The notes: generated by a model not told the origin, from the sequence alone. A stretch of DNA of 64,000 nt from Janthinobacterium sp. BJB426 (GCF_002735705.1 NZ_PDZL01000025.1:1-64000); one strand, 5' to 3'. Shown: positions 46,925 through 55,486, numbered from the stretch's first letter. A program made the numbers and translations.

Positions 46925-47500
46925 ATGGCAATCAGTTTGCAAAAAGGCGGCAACGTCAACCTGAGCAAGGAAGCACCAAACCTGAAGAAGATCATCGTCG
47001 GCCTCGGCTGGGATCCTCGTTCGACGGACGGCGCCACCTTCGACCTTGACGGTAGCGCGTTTCTCCTGAAAAGCGACGGCAAAGTCCGTGGCGACTCTGA
47101 CTTCATCTTCTACAACAACCTGAAGTCGACCGACGGTTCCGTCGTGCACACGGGTGACAACACCACGGGCGAAGGCGAAGGCGACGATGAGCGCATCGAA
47201 ATCGACCTGACCCGCGTGCCAGCCGACATCGACCGCATCAGCATCACCGTCACCATTCACGACGCCGACGCGCGCCGCCAGAACTTCGGCATGGTGTCGA
47301 AAGCCTTCATCCGCTGCCTGAACGCGGAAGGCGAAAAAGAAATCGCCCGCTACGACCTGTCCGAAGACAGCTCGACGGAAACGGCGATGATCTTTGGCGA
47401 AATCTACCGCTACAACGGCGAATGGAAGTTCAAGGCCATCGGCCAGGGCTTCAACGGCGGCCTGGGCCCTCTGGCCCGCTCGTTCGGCGTGAACGCCTAA
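46925..47500 (+). CDS. terD: TerD family calcium-binding stress protein
   Basis: The 191-residue product is a full TerD domain: ISLQKGGNVNLSKEAP at the start, GWDPRSTDGATFDLDGSAFLL, FYNNLKSTDGSVVHTGDNTTGEGEGDDERIEIDL with the acidic calcium-binding cluster, and GEIYRYNGEWKFKAIGQGFNGGL at the end. TerD proteins bind Ca2+ and act in stress and tellurite tolerance in the cytosol at the membrane. GGAG precedes the start. A structured repeat begins at its stop codon and a strong terminator follows. Confidence 0.96.
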   Translation: MAISLQKGGNVNLSKEAPNLKKIIVGLGWDPRSTDGATFDLDGSAFLLKSDGKVRGDSDFIFYNNLKSTDGSVVHTGDNTTGEGEGDDERIEIDLTRVPADIDRISITVTIHDADARRQNFGMVSKAFIRCLNAEGEKEIARYDLSEDSSTETAMIFGEIYRYNGEWKFKAIGQGFNGGLGPLARSFGVNA

Positions 47501-47623
47501 TTCACGCTCGTTAAACCTACTGCGCCGCTCACTTTCGGGCCTGCGTTGCTCGCTGTACCTCCGTACAGCTGCGCTACTCGGCCCGAAATCGAGCTTGCTC
47601 GCTGCGGTTTTCCGAGGTGAATT
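47499..47623. repeat. Structured hairpin repeat, copy D, at the terD stop codon
   Basis: The outer arms AATTCACGCTCGTTAAACC (47499-47517) and GGTTTTCCGAGGTGAATT (47606-47623) are complementary with small gaps. The left arm starts inside the terD stop codon. The interior reads CTACTGCGC... and GCTCGCTGCGG, shared with copies A-C, around a CTGTAC-CTCC-GTACAG centre with flanking complementary CGGGCC/GGCCCG. Confidence 0.75.
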
Positions 47624-47645
47624 GCACTTTTGTCATATCATTACT

Positions 47646-47676
47646 GCCGCCTGCACAGATCAGGCGGCTTTTTTTT
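47646..47676 (+). terminator. Intrinsic terminator abutting the AIM24 gene
   Basis: GCCGCCTG-CACAGAT-CAGGCGGC is a perfect 8-bp stem followed by eight T. The T-run ends directly before the GGAG ribosome site of the AIM24 gene (47677-47680). Reading from upstream must pass through it to make AIM24. Confidence 0.9.
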
Positions 47677-47687
47677 GGAGATTTATC

Positions 47688-48404
47688 ATGCCAGTATTTA
47701 GTGTCACGGGCGACGTCGATCCTTTCCTCCACGTCAGCATGAAACAGGGCGAAACCATCTATTGCGAATCCGATGCGATGGTGATGATGGAAACGGCGCT
47801 GGACTTGAAAGGCAAGATGACGGGCGGCCTGGGCAGCGCCATCATGCGCCGCTTTGCCAATGGCGAGTCGTTCTTCCAGCAGCATATCGAAGCGGTGCGC
47901 GGCAGCGGCGATTGCCTGCTTTCGCCCACCCTGCCGGGCGCCATCGAAGTGGTCGACGTGGGCGCGCGCCAGTACCTGCTCAACGACGGCGCCTTTGTCG
48001 CCGCCACTGCGGGCACGGAAATGAAGGTGCGCACGCAAAGCATCGGCAACGCGCTGTTCGCCCAGTCGGGCGGCTTCTTCGTCATGGAGACGGCCGGCAC
48101 GGGGCAGGTGGTGGTGTCGGGCTTCGGCTCCATGTTCCAGCTCGACGTCGAGCCGGGCAAGGACGTCGTGATCGACAATTCCCACGTGGTCTGCTGGGAC
48201 AATAGCCTGAAATACGAGATTTCCGTGACCACGGGCGGCGGCGCCAGCGGCGGCGGCATCGGCGGTTTCCTCGGCAATATCGTCAACAGCGTCACCAGCG
48301 GCGAAGGCATCGTGCTGCGCTTTTCCGGCTCGGGCAAGGTGTTCATCTGCTCGCGCAACCGCGACGCATTCTTAAAATGGACAGCCAGCGGCAAAGCTAG
48401 TTAG
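47688..48404 (+). CDS. AIM24 family protein (TIGR00266)
   Basis: From ATG at 47688 the product is 238 residues. The AIM24 fold is seen in GETIYCESDAMVMMETALDL, GGLGSAIMRRFANGESFFQQHIEA, PGAIEVVDVG and the Gly-rich C-terminal part VTTGGGASGGGIGGFLGNIVNS. AIM24 proteins are beta-rich assemblies of unknown role, often found with TerD genes. There is no room for a promoter between the terminator and the ribosome site. Confidence 0.92.
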   Translation: MPVFSVTGDVDPFLHVSMKQGETIYCESDAMVMMETALDLKGKMTGGLGSAIMRRFANGESFFQQHIEAVRGSGDCLLSPTLPGAIEVVDVGARQYLLNDGAFVAATAGTEMKVRTQSIGNALFAQSGGFFVMETAGTGQVVVSGFGSMFQLDVEPGKDVVIDNSHVVCWDNSLKYEISVTTGGGASGGGIGGFLGNIVNSVTSGEGIVLRFSGSGKVFICSRNRDAFLKWTASGKAS

Positions 48405-48405
48405 A

Positions 48406-48525
48406 GGCACCTGACCAAACCTACTGCGCGTCGGCATAGGCGGCCTGCGATGCTCACCGTACTTGAGTACGGTTGCGCTTCTCGGCCACCTCTTCCTTCC
48501 GCTCGCTACGGTTTTGTCAGGCGCT
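48406..48525. repeat. Structured hairpin repeat, copy B, after the AIM24 stop codon
   Basis: The arms GGCACCTGACCAAACC (48406-48421) and GGTTTTGTCAGGCGCT (48510-48525) are complementary. The left arm starts one base after the AIM24 stop. The interior, with CCGTACT-TGA-GTACGG at the centre, is nearly identical to copy A and to copy C reversed. A small GGCCAG/CTGGCC hairpin follows at 48566-48584. Confidence 0.8.
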
Positions 48526-48646
48526 GTTAGTTTGCTGCTCAACGTTGTAGTTCAAAAAAATCTAAGGCCAGGTTAAGTCTGGCCGTTTAGAATCCCCGCG
48601 CGCGCACCTGCGCGCGGCTTCCCCTATTTCCACCCGGTCCCCGTAC

Positions 48647-49684
48647 ATGCAAAGAGTCTGGTTCAACAAAACATTTTCCTCGGTCGGCACGGCCATGCGC
48701 CTGATCCGCGAGGCCGATATGGCCGCGACAAGCGGTGCGCCCCGCTATCACCTCGTGAGCAGCAATACGAACGCGCACGCGGCCGCCTTCCTGTCGGCCC
48801 ACGAATACGCGGTCGAACCGTCGGGCCTGACGGGCCTCAATTATGTCGAGTGGTGCCTGGAATTTTGCCGCGAGCGCAACATCACGATTTTCTGGCCCGG
48901 CAAGGAAGCGGGCCTGATCGGCAGCGCCAGCGCGCGCTTCGCCGCCATCGGCACGCGCGTGCTCAGCGTGGCCAGCGAAGAGACGCTGACCCTGATGCAC
49001 GACAAGGCGCGCTTCTGCGACGGCCTCGATCTGCCCATGGCGCGCCCGGCAGACTACCGCGCCGTGACGACCATCACGGAATACGACGCCGCCTACGCCG
49101 AACTGCGCCCGCTGCATCGCAAGCTGTGCATCAAGCCGTCCGAATCCGTGTATGCCCTGGGCTTTGCCATTCTCGATGAAGAGCGTTCGAGCGCCCAGCT
49201 GTTGCTGGCCGGCGCCGCCTACCAGATCAATGCGCAGGAGCTGCGCAATGGCCTCGCGCAGATGGCATCGTTCAAGACCCTGCTGCTGATGGAATACCTT
49301 GACGGCCACGAATACAGCGCCGACTGCGTCGCCGACCAGGGCAAGCTCATTTGCGCCGTGCCGCGCAAGAAGCTGCACGGGGGCGGCAGCGGTCAGCTGA
49401 TCGAGCTGCGCGCCGACTTGCTGGCGGCCTGCGACAAACTGGCGCGCGACTACCGCCTGAATGGCGTCTTCAACGTCCAGTTCCGCGAAGGCGCGAACGG
49501 CCTGGCTTTGTTGGAAATCAACCCGCGCATGTCGGGAGGCATCGGCATGGCTTGCGCGGCCGGCCCCAACCTGCCCTACCTGGCGCTGGCCGGCTTCGAC
49601 CAGGGCTTTGACAAGCTCACCGTGCCCGCCATCCACGAAGGCATGCGCGTGGGCGAAGCCGCCTACGCCGTGGAGCTGCCATGA
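48647..49684 (+). CDS. Ter-type ATP-grasp enzyme
   Basis: The 345-residue product is an ATP-grasp protein of the type found in Ter gene clusters. Key residues include KLCIKPSESVYALGF, LLMEYLDGHEYSADC, and the metal-binding LLEINPRMSGGIGMA near residue 288. ATP-grasp enzymes join a carboxylate to an amine or thiol through an acyl-phosphate. It starts the five-gene overlapping biosynthetic operon; its stop overlaps the next start by four bases. No good ribosome site is seen. Confidence 0.92.
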   Translation: MQRVWFNKTFSSVGTAMRLIREADMAATSGAPRYHLVSSNTNAHAAAFLSAHEYAVEPSGLTGLNYVEWCLEFCRERNITIFWPGKEAGLIGSASARFAAIGTRVLSVASEETLTLMHDKARFCDGLDLPMARPADYRAVTTITEYDAAYAELRPLHRKLCIKPSESVYALGFAILDEERSSAQLLLAGAAYQINAQELRNGLAQMASFKTLLLMEYLDGHEYSADCVADQGKLICAVPRKKLHGGGSGQLIELRADLLAACDKLARDYRLNGVFNVQFREGANGLALLEINPRMSGGIGMACAAGPNLPYLALAGFDQGFDKLTVPAIHEGMRVGEAAYAVELP

Positions 49685-50838
49685 ACGTCGTCAAGCAGCA
49701 GATGCCCACGGGCGAGCTGACCCTCAAAGTGGACGAGGCGCGCTTTCCGCTGGACTGGCTGATCGGCTTTGCCGCGCGCGCCAACGCCAAACGGGGCTTC
49801 CTGTTCCTGTCCAAGGTGCTGGGCAAGCACTGGCCCGTCACGCCGCGCGCCATGCAAACCATCCACGACGACCTGGCCGCGCAGATCCCCCCCAGCCTGC
49901 CCGGTCCCGTCGTCTTCATCGCCATGGCGGAAACGGCCGTCGGCCTGGGCCAGGGCGTGTTCGAGGCGTGGCTGCGCGCCAATCCGAACGGCAAGGCCCT
50001 GTTTTTGCACAGCTCGCGCTACCGCGTGGGCAGCGTGCCCTTCTTCGAATTCGAGGAATCGCACAGCCACGCGCCGCGCCAGTTTCTGCATTTGTCGGAC
50101 GCTGCCAGCGCGCTGTTTTCCACCGCCCGCAGCCTGGTGCTGATCGACGATGAAGCGTCGACCGGCAACACCTTCGCCAACCTGGTGCAAGTGTGCCGCG
50201 CGCGCTATCCGCAGCTGGAAAAGCTGCACCTGGGCGTGATCACCAATTTCATGGGCCAGGCCGCCAACGCGGGCTTGAGTGAGCGTTTCGGCCTGCCCAC
50301 CAGCATAGGCGCAGCCTTGTCCGGCCACTACGCCTTCCAGGCCGGCGCTGCGCCTGCTCCCGTGGCGGCCAGCGCGCAGCGTTTCGAGGCGAATGCGGAA
50401 CGGGGCGCCAGCCCGGCGTTCGGCCGCATCGGCGTGGGACGCGCCTTGACGCCGCCGCAAGGCCTGGCGGTGCAGCTGGCGCAGGAAATCGGCGCCGGCG
50501 ACTCTGTGCTGGTGCTGGGCACGGGCGAATTCATGCACCCGTCGTTCCTGCTGGCGCGCGAACTCGAAGCGCTGGGCAAGAACGTCGTGGTGCAGTCGAC
50601 CACGCGCTCGCCGATCCTGTCATGGGGCTCCGTCAGCCACATCGTCAACTGCGACGACAACTACGGCGAAGGCATCGCCAATTACCTGTACAACGTGGCG
50701 CCTGGCCAGTACCAGCACGTTTTCATCTGCCATGAAACCCCGGCCAGCCCGGCCCTCATGCAACTCGCCGGCCAGTTGAATGGCCGCCTGTTCCACTTTC
50801 AGTCAGAGACCAAAATTGAAGAAATTCCTGTTTGTTGA
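49681..50838 (+). CDS. Phosphoribosyltransferase with C-terminal TRSP domain (Ter cluster)
   Basis: The 385-residue product has a PRTase domain with the PRPP loop LVLIDDEASTGNTFANLV (about residues 150-167) and a TRSP domain at about 255-375 with VLVLGTGEFMHPSFLLARELEALG and the eponymous TTRSPI motif. These domain pairs are described from Ter-linked operons predicted to make a nucleoside-like compound. It overlaps the ATP-grasp gene by ATGA and the HAD gene by about 20-60 bases. Confidence 0.92.
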   Translation: MNVVKQQMPTGELTLKVDEARFPLDWLIGFAARANAKRGFLFLSKVLGKHWPVTPRAMQTIHDDLAAQIPPSLPGPVVFIAMAETAVGLGQGVFEAWLRANPNGKALFLHSSRYRVGSVPFFEFEESHSHAPRQFLHLSDAASALFSTARSLVLIDDEASTGNTFANLVQVCRARYPQLEKLHLGVITNFMGQAANAGLSERFGLPTSIGAALSGHYAFQAGAAPAPVAASAQRFEANAERGASPAFGRIGVGRALTPPQGLAVQLAQEIGAGDSVLVLGTGEFMHPSFLLARELEALGKNVVVQSTTRSPILSWGSVSHIVNCDDNYGEGIANYLYNVAPGQYQHVFICHETPASPALMQLAGQLNGRLFHFQSETKIEEIPVC

Positions 50839-51568
50839 TCTGGACGACACACTGTTCCAGACCCCTAAGAAATGCCCCGGCGAGACCGATTTGCAAGCGG
50901 CCGCGTATTTGAAAAATGGCGATGCCTGCTCGTTTACGACGGCGCGCCAGCGCGCCTTCTTTGAGTTTGCGCAAAGCGGCATGACCCTGATCCCCGCCAC
51001 GGCGAGAAATGGCGACGCCTTCCGCCGCGTCGACCTGCCGTTCACCAGCTACAGCGTGCTCGATTACGGCGGCATCGTGCTGCAGCCGGGCGGCGCGCTC
51101 GACGCGGGCTGGCTGTCCCTGATGCAGAACGACATGCAGACGGCCTTGCCCGGTCTGCGGGACGCCATGCGCATCATCGACGATTTCCAGGTCAAGACGG
51201 GCATGCCCTCGCGCGCGCGCCTGATCGAGGACTACAACACGCCGTTCTACATCGTCGTCAAGGACCATGAAGCGCGCGGCGAACGCCTGGCCGACATCGA
51301 AGAACAAGTGCTGCAGCAGTGGATCGCAACCGAAGGCGCCGACTACTTCATCCACCGCAATGGCAACAACCTGGCCGTGCTGCCGAAGACCTTGAACAAG
51401 GCGCGCGCCGTCGCCTACCTGCGCGCGGAACTGGAAGCCGAACATGGCCCCATCGTCAGCTTCGGCATGGGCGACAGCCGCTCGGACGCGCGCTTCATGG
51501 CCGCCTGCGACTACGCCATCATCCCCAACGGCACCCAGCTGGCGGCACTCACGGTGGCGGCGCTATGA
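50780..51568 (+). CDS. HAD-superfamily phosphatase (Ter cluster)
   Basis: The product is a HAD phosphatase with motif I FVDLDDTLFQ, motif II TATARNG-like (PATARNG), and motif IV GMGDSRSDARFM. Such genes recur in Ter biosynthetic operons, and would remove a phosphate from the product of the phosphoribosyltransferases. ATG at 50780 gives 262 residues and a 59-base overlap; TTG at 50816 gives 250 residues, a 23-base overlap, and an N-terminus closer to the conserved KKFLFVDLDDT. The stop overlaps the next start (ATGA). Confidence 0.9.
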   Translation: MAACSTFSQRPKLKKFLFVDLDDTLFQTPKKCPGETDLQAAAYLKNGDACSFTTARQRAFFEFAQSGMTLIPATARNGDAFRRVDLPFTSYSVLDYGGIVLQPGGALDAGWLSLMQNDMQTALPGLRDAMRIIDDFQVKTGMPSRARLIEDYNTPFYIVVKDHEARGERLADIEEQVLQQWIATEGADYFIHRNGNNLAVLPKTLNKARAVAYLRAELEAEHGPIVSFGMGDSRSDARFMAACDYAIIPNGTQLAALTVAAL

Positions 51569-52671
51569 CCGACGGCAAGCAGCACTTCAGCGGCAGTTAC
51601 CGCCAGGAAGACGTGGAGTTTCTGCTGACGCCCATGGCGCTTGAACCGATCCTCGACCTGGCCGAAAAAGAGCGCCTGATCCAGTCGGGCCAGCGCCACT
51701 ACAGCGAAATGCTGTCGCCAGAGTCCTTGCCTTCGCCCGCCTACCTGGCGCTGTTCCAGAGCGCGTTCGCGGCCAACCGGCTGCAAATGGCGCGCGACTG
51801 CCTGCGCCTGGCGGCCCTGATCGCGGCGCGCCGCACGGGCCCCATCACGCTGGTGTCGCTGGCGCGCGCCGGCACGCCCGTGGGCGTCATCCTGGGTCAC
51901 CTGCTGCGCCAGGTGTTCCAGCGCGAGTGCAGCCATTATTCCGTCTCCATCATCCGCGACCGCGGCATCGACGCGAATGCCCTGCACCACATCCTGGCGC
52001 ACGGCCATGCGGCCGACTCCATCGTCTTCGTCGACGGCTGGACGGGCAAGGGCGTGATTTCGCGCGAACTGCGCCAGACGGTCAACGACTTCAATGCGGC
52101 GCATGGCACGGCGATCGACGGCGGCCTGTTCGTGCTGTCCGACCTGGCCGGCACGGCCGCCTGCGCCGCCTCGGCCAGCGACTACCTGATCCCGTCGAGC
52201 ATCTTGAATGCCACCGTCTCGGGCCTGGTCAGCCGCTCCGTGCTCAATGATGCCATCGGCCCGGACGACTTCCATGGCTGCGTGTACTACGCGCAGTTCG
52301 AAGCGCACGACCAGTCGCGCGCTTTCGCCGACGGCCTGGTGGCAGACGCCGTGGCGATTGCCGCCAGCAGCGGCATCCCGCTGGCCGAAGCGAGCGATGC
52401 GCCAGCCATGGCGGCCCGCTCGCAAGCCTACATGGCCGCCGCGCAGCAGGAATACGGCATCAGCGACATCAATCTGATCAAGCCAGGCATCGGCGAAGCG
52501 ACGCGCGTACTGCTGCGCCGCGTGCCCGAGCGCCTGATCGTGCGCGACACGAATGCGCCGGACGTGGCACATTTGCTGCTTCTGGCGCAGGAAAAAGCCA
52601 TACCCGTCACAGTAGAACCGGCGCTGCCTTACCAGGCGGTCGCCCTTATCAGGAGCGCAGTCGATGGATAA
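51565..52671 (+). CDS. Phosphoribosyltransferase with C-terminal PELOTA-like domain (Ter cluster)
   Basis: From ATG at 51565 the product is 368 residues. The PRTase part has LVSLARAGTPVGVILGHLL and SIVFVDGWTGKGVISREL as the phosphate-binding loop. The C-terminal ~80 residues (RVLLRRVPERLIVRDTNAPDVAHLLLLAQEKAIPVTVEP) match the PELOTA-type RNA-binding-like domain of Ter-linked PRTases. It presumably works with the first PRTase and the HAD enzyme on one pathway. It overlaps its neighbours on both sides. Confidence 0.9.
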   Translation: MTDGKQHFSGSYRQEDVEFLLTPMALEPILDLAEKERLIQSGQRHYSEMLSPESLPSPAYLALFQSAFAANRLQMARDCLRLAALIAARRTGPITLVSLARAGTPVGVILGHLLRQVFQRECSHYSVSIIRDRGIDANALHHILAHGHAADSIVFVDGWTGKGVISRELRQTVNDFNAAHGTAIDGGLFVLSDLAGTAACAASASDYLIPSSILNATVSGLVSRSVLNDAIGPDDFHGCVYYAQFEAHDQSRAFADGLVADAVAIAASSGIPLAEASDAPAMAARSQAYMAAAQQEYGISDINLIKPGIGEATRVLLRRVPERLIVRDTNAPDVAHLLLLAQEKAIPVTVEPALPYQAVALIRSAVDG

Positions 52672-53650
52672 CAACTCCCTACACCCACAAAGTGAGCATA
52701 AGGCGGCGCTGGGCGCCTCCATGTACGTGCCGACCACGCACAAGGATTTGCTGGCGATCGCCAATGGCGACAAATTCAGCCATTTGCGTTCGGTCATACT
52801 TTGCACCGAAGACGCCATCGCGGAACGCGACCTCAGTTACGCGCTGTTCAATTTGTCGCTGGCGCTGCAAAACATGTGCGACGAATCGGATACCTTGCGC
52901 TTCGTGCGCGTGCGTAATCTCGAGGTGCTGGCGCGCGTGCTGGGCATGCCCGGTGCCGACAAATTGAGCGGCTTCGTGCTGCCGAAATCCACGCGCCACA
53001 ACTTCGCCGCGTATTTCGAGCTGGTGCGCCACACGCACCATTTGCTGATGCCGACGCTGGAAACGGCGGAAGTGTTCGACGACGAAGAAATGAAGCAGTT
53101 CCGCATCATGCTGTCCGCGCCGGAAGTGCGGCGCCGCATCCTGGCCCTGCGCATTGGCGGCAACGATCTATTGGCCCTGCTGGGACTGCGCCGCCCTACC
53201 AGCGGCACCATCTATCAAACGCCGCTGGGCCAGGTCATCGGCCGCCTGGTGACGATCTTCAAGCCGCACGGCTTCCAGCTGACGGCGCCCGTCTTCGAGC
53301 ACCTGTCGCAGGGCAGCTGGCTCGATGCCGAAGTGGCGCAGGACATGGCGCACGGCATGATCGCCAAGACAGCCATCCACCCGGACCAGGTGCCGCAGAT
53401 CGAGCGCCACTACCAGGTTGCGCAGTCGGACATCGAACTGGCGCTGCGCATCATCGACCCGGACAGCCCGGCCGTGTTCCGCATGCAGGAATCGATGTGC
53501 GAAGTGGCGACCCATTCCAGCTGGGCGCAGCGCATCATCGAGCAGGCGCGCCTGTTCGGCATCCGCCATGCGGCCGACACGGCTCCGGCGCACGTACCGA
53601 CTACCTCATTGACTCAACTCTCAAGCGACGAAGGGATTGCACGACCATGA
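52664..53650 (+). CDS. HpcH/HpaI-type C-C bond lyase (Ter cluster)
   Basis: The 328-residue product is a TIM-barrel lyase related to citrate lyase beta and HpcH/HpaI aldolases: SVILCTEDAIAERDL, RFVRVRNLEVLARVLGMPGADKLSGFVLPKSTRHNF, MPTLETAEVF and ILALRIGGNDLLALLGLRR. IHPDQVPQIERHY is a family hallmark. It would cleave or form a C-C bond in the cluster's metabolite pathway. It overlaps the PRTase gene by 8 bases and the next gene by ATGA, so all six genes are translationally coupled. Confidence 0.9.
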   Translation: MDNNSLHPQSEHKAALGASMYVPTTHKDLLAIANGDKFSHLRSVILCTEDAIAERDLSYALFNLSLALQNMCDESDTLRFVRVRNLEVLARVLGMPGADKLSGFVLPKSTRHNFAAYFELVRHTHHLLMPTLETAEVFDDEEMKQFRIMLSAPEVRRRILALRIGGNDLLALLGLRRPTSGTIYQTPLGQVIGRLVTIFKPHGFQLTAPVFEHLSQGSWLDAEVAQDMAHGMIAKTAIHPDQVPQIERHYQVAQSDIELALRIIDPDSPAVFRMQESMCEVATHSSWAQRIIEQARLFGIRHAADTAPAHVPTTSLTQLSSDEGIARP

Positions 53651-54891
53651 CCAATTTCACACGCGGACAAAAAGGCAAACTGGCGGACCTGGGCTTGAAT
53701 GGCCCGTTTGCCGTCACGCTCGATATCGTTTCGGGTTCGATGGAAGTGGATGTCAGTTGCTTCGGCGTCGATGCGGCCGGCAAGCTGTCGGACGACCGCT
53801 ACATGGTCTTCTTCAACCAGAAAAGCGCGCCGGACAACGCCATCACGGTGGACTTGAACGGTCCCCGCTCCACCTTCCAGGTCGACCTGGCCCGCCTGCC
53901 CGCCTCGATCGACAAGCTGGTGTTCACGGCGGCGACGGAACAGGGCAGCATGCGCGCACTGGGCAACTCCAGCATGGCGCTGGGCCAGGCAGCCACGTTC
54001 GCCTTCACGGGCAACGACTTCCAGGACGAAAAAGCCGTCATCATCGGCGAACTGTATCGCCGCGACGGCAGCTGGCGCTTCGGCGCCGTGGGCCAGGGCT
54101 TCGCCGGCGGCCTGGCGGCGCTGCTGAAGCACTTCGGCGGCAGCGAGGCGGCGCAATCGGCTCCTGCCCCTGCACCAATTCCCGTCCCCACGCCAGCGGC
54201 CCCGCCGCCGGCGAATAAAATCTCGCTGTCGAAAATTCGCCTGGAAAAACGGGGCGACAAGATTTCGCTCGACAAGCGCGACAGCGGCGGCTATGGCCGC
54301 ATCCGGGTCAACCTGAACTGGAATCAGAACGCGTCGCAAGGCCAGGCGCCCGCCTCGAAGCTGGACACGGGCTTCCTCGGCAAGCTGTTCAACAAACCGG
54401 CCGGCCGTTCGGGCGGCATCGACCTCGATATCGGCTGCCTGTTCGAAATGAGCGGCGGGGCCAAGAGCGCCGTGCAGGCGCTGGGCAACAGTTGGGGCGC
54501 CTACGACCGTCCGCCGTATATCCACCTGGAAGGCGACGACCGCACGGGCAGCATCAGCAGCGGCGAAAACATCTTCATCAACGGCACCCATTTCGACCAG
54601 ATCAAGCGCGTGCTCGTCTACGCCTTCATCTACGAAGGCGTGCCGAACTGGGCCGCCACGGATGGCGTCGTGACGATCGAAATTCCCGGCCAGCCGACCG
54701 TCGAAGTGCGCCTCGACAGCGATAGCCAGCACGCCATGTGCGCCATCGCCATGCTGGAAAACCACGGCGGCAACCTGCAGGTGACAAAATTGGTGGAATA
54801 CTTCGGCGGCCAAGGTAAAATCACGGCGCACCAGGCCATGGACGAAAGATATAACTTTGGTCTGAACTGGAAAGCCGGCCGCAAGGACTGA
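53647..54891 (+). CDS. TerA-like protein with two TerD-type domains
   Basis: From ATG at 53647 the product is 414 residues. The N-terminal TerD-like domain (about 1-165) ends in GELYRRDGSWRFGAVGQGFAGGLAALL but lacks the acidic calcium cluster: NGPRSTFQVD sits where GEGEGDDE would be. A Pro/Ala linker (about 170-195) joins a TerA-like domain (about 200-414) with LDIGCLFEMSGG, VQALGNSWGAYDRPPYIHLEGDDRTGSISSGENIFIN and AIAMLENHGG. It likely binds the TerC-like protein or the cluster's metabolite. Confidence 0.9.
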   Translation: MTNFTRGQKGKLADLGLNGPFAVTLDIVSGSMEVDVSCFGVDAAGKLSDDRYMVFFNQKSAPDNAITVDLNGPRSTFQVDLARLPASIDKLVFTAATEQGSMRALGNSSMALGQAATFAFTGNDFQDEKAVIIGELYRRDGSWRFGAVGQGFAGGLAALLKHFGGSEAAQSAPAPAPIPVPTPAAPPPANKISLSKIRLEKRGDKISLDKRDSGGYGRIRVNLNWNQNASQGQAPASKLDTGFLGKLFNKPAGRSGGIDLDIGCLFEMSGGAKSAVQALGNSWGAYDRPPYIHLEGDDRTGSISSGENIFINGTHFDQIKRVLVYAFIYEGVPNWAATDGVVTIEIPGQPTVEVRLDSDSQHAMCAIAMLENHGGNLQVTKLVEYFGGQGKITAHQAMDERYNFGLNWKAGRKD

Positions 54892-54915
54892 TCCTTTTAC
54901 CTAAACAACCCTACC

Positions 54916-55290
54916 ATGACCCCTACGACCAAAAAAGTCACCTTCGCCTTCGCCATCTTCCTCGTGGCCGGCTTCCTGCTGCTGGCAGCCTACACGTGGA
55001 TGGCCCTCAGCTTCTCGTACTCGGAAGGCGAACGGGCGGGCTACCTGCAAAAGTTCTCCAAGCGGGGCTGGATTTGCAAGACATGGGAGGGTGAATTGCT
55101 GCTCACCGCGCTGCCGGGCACCATCCCGGAAAAATTCCAGTTCAGCGTGCGCGATGAAGAGGTGGCCAAGCAACTGTCGGCCGCCGCCGGCAAGCGCATC
55201 CTCGTCACCTACAGCCAGCACAAGGGCGTGCCCACGCAATGCTTCGGCGAGACGGAATATTTTGCCGATAAGGTCGTATTGAGCCAGTAA
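54916..55290 (+). CDS. Small conserved membrane-anchored protein
   Basis: The 124-residue product has one N-terminal membrane segment (about residues 8-30), then a beta-rich periplasmic domain with FSYSEGERAGYLQKFSKRGWICKTWEGELLL and VTYSQHKGVPTQCF. Similar small proteins with the SEGERAG...KTWEGEL pattern are widespread in betaproteobacteria and are often mislabelled 6-phosphogluconate dehydrogenase. There is no evidence for that activity here. It lies 24 bases after the TerA-like gene and may share its transcript. Confidence 0.85.
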   Translation: MTPTTKKVTFAFAIFLVAGFLLLAAYTWMALSFSYSEGERAGYLQKFSKRGWICKTWEGELLLTALPGTIPEKFQFSVRDEEVAKQLSAAAGKRILVTYSQHKGVPTQCFGETEYFADKVVLSQ

Positions 55291-55486
55291 TACCTCCATT
55301 CCAGCAGTCCCGCGCCGGCCAGCCATTCCAGGCCGGCGCCTCACACATTCTCACTTTTCTTATACACTAGTGACGAGTTCTGGCCAATACAGCTTACAAA
55401 TATAGCCAATGTGCAAGATTCTTGCACAATCGCATGATCCCCGCCAGACGACCTTTAGCGTGTATTCACCTGTCACTGGAACCGTC

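Noticed and set aside
54916..55290. 6-phosphogluconate dehydrogenase
   Set aside because: Proteins like this are sometimes given that name, but at 124 residues with a membrane anchor and no Rossmann motif it cannot be that enzyme.
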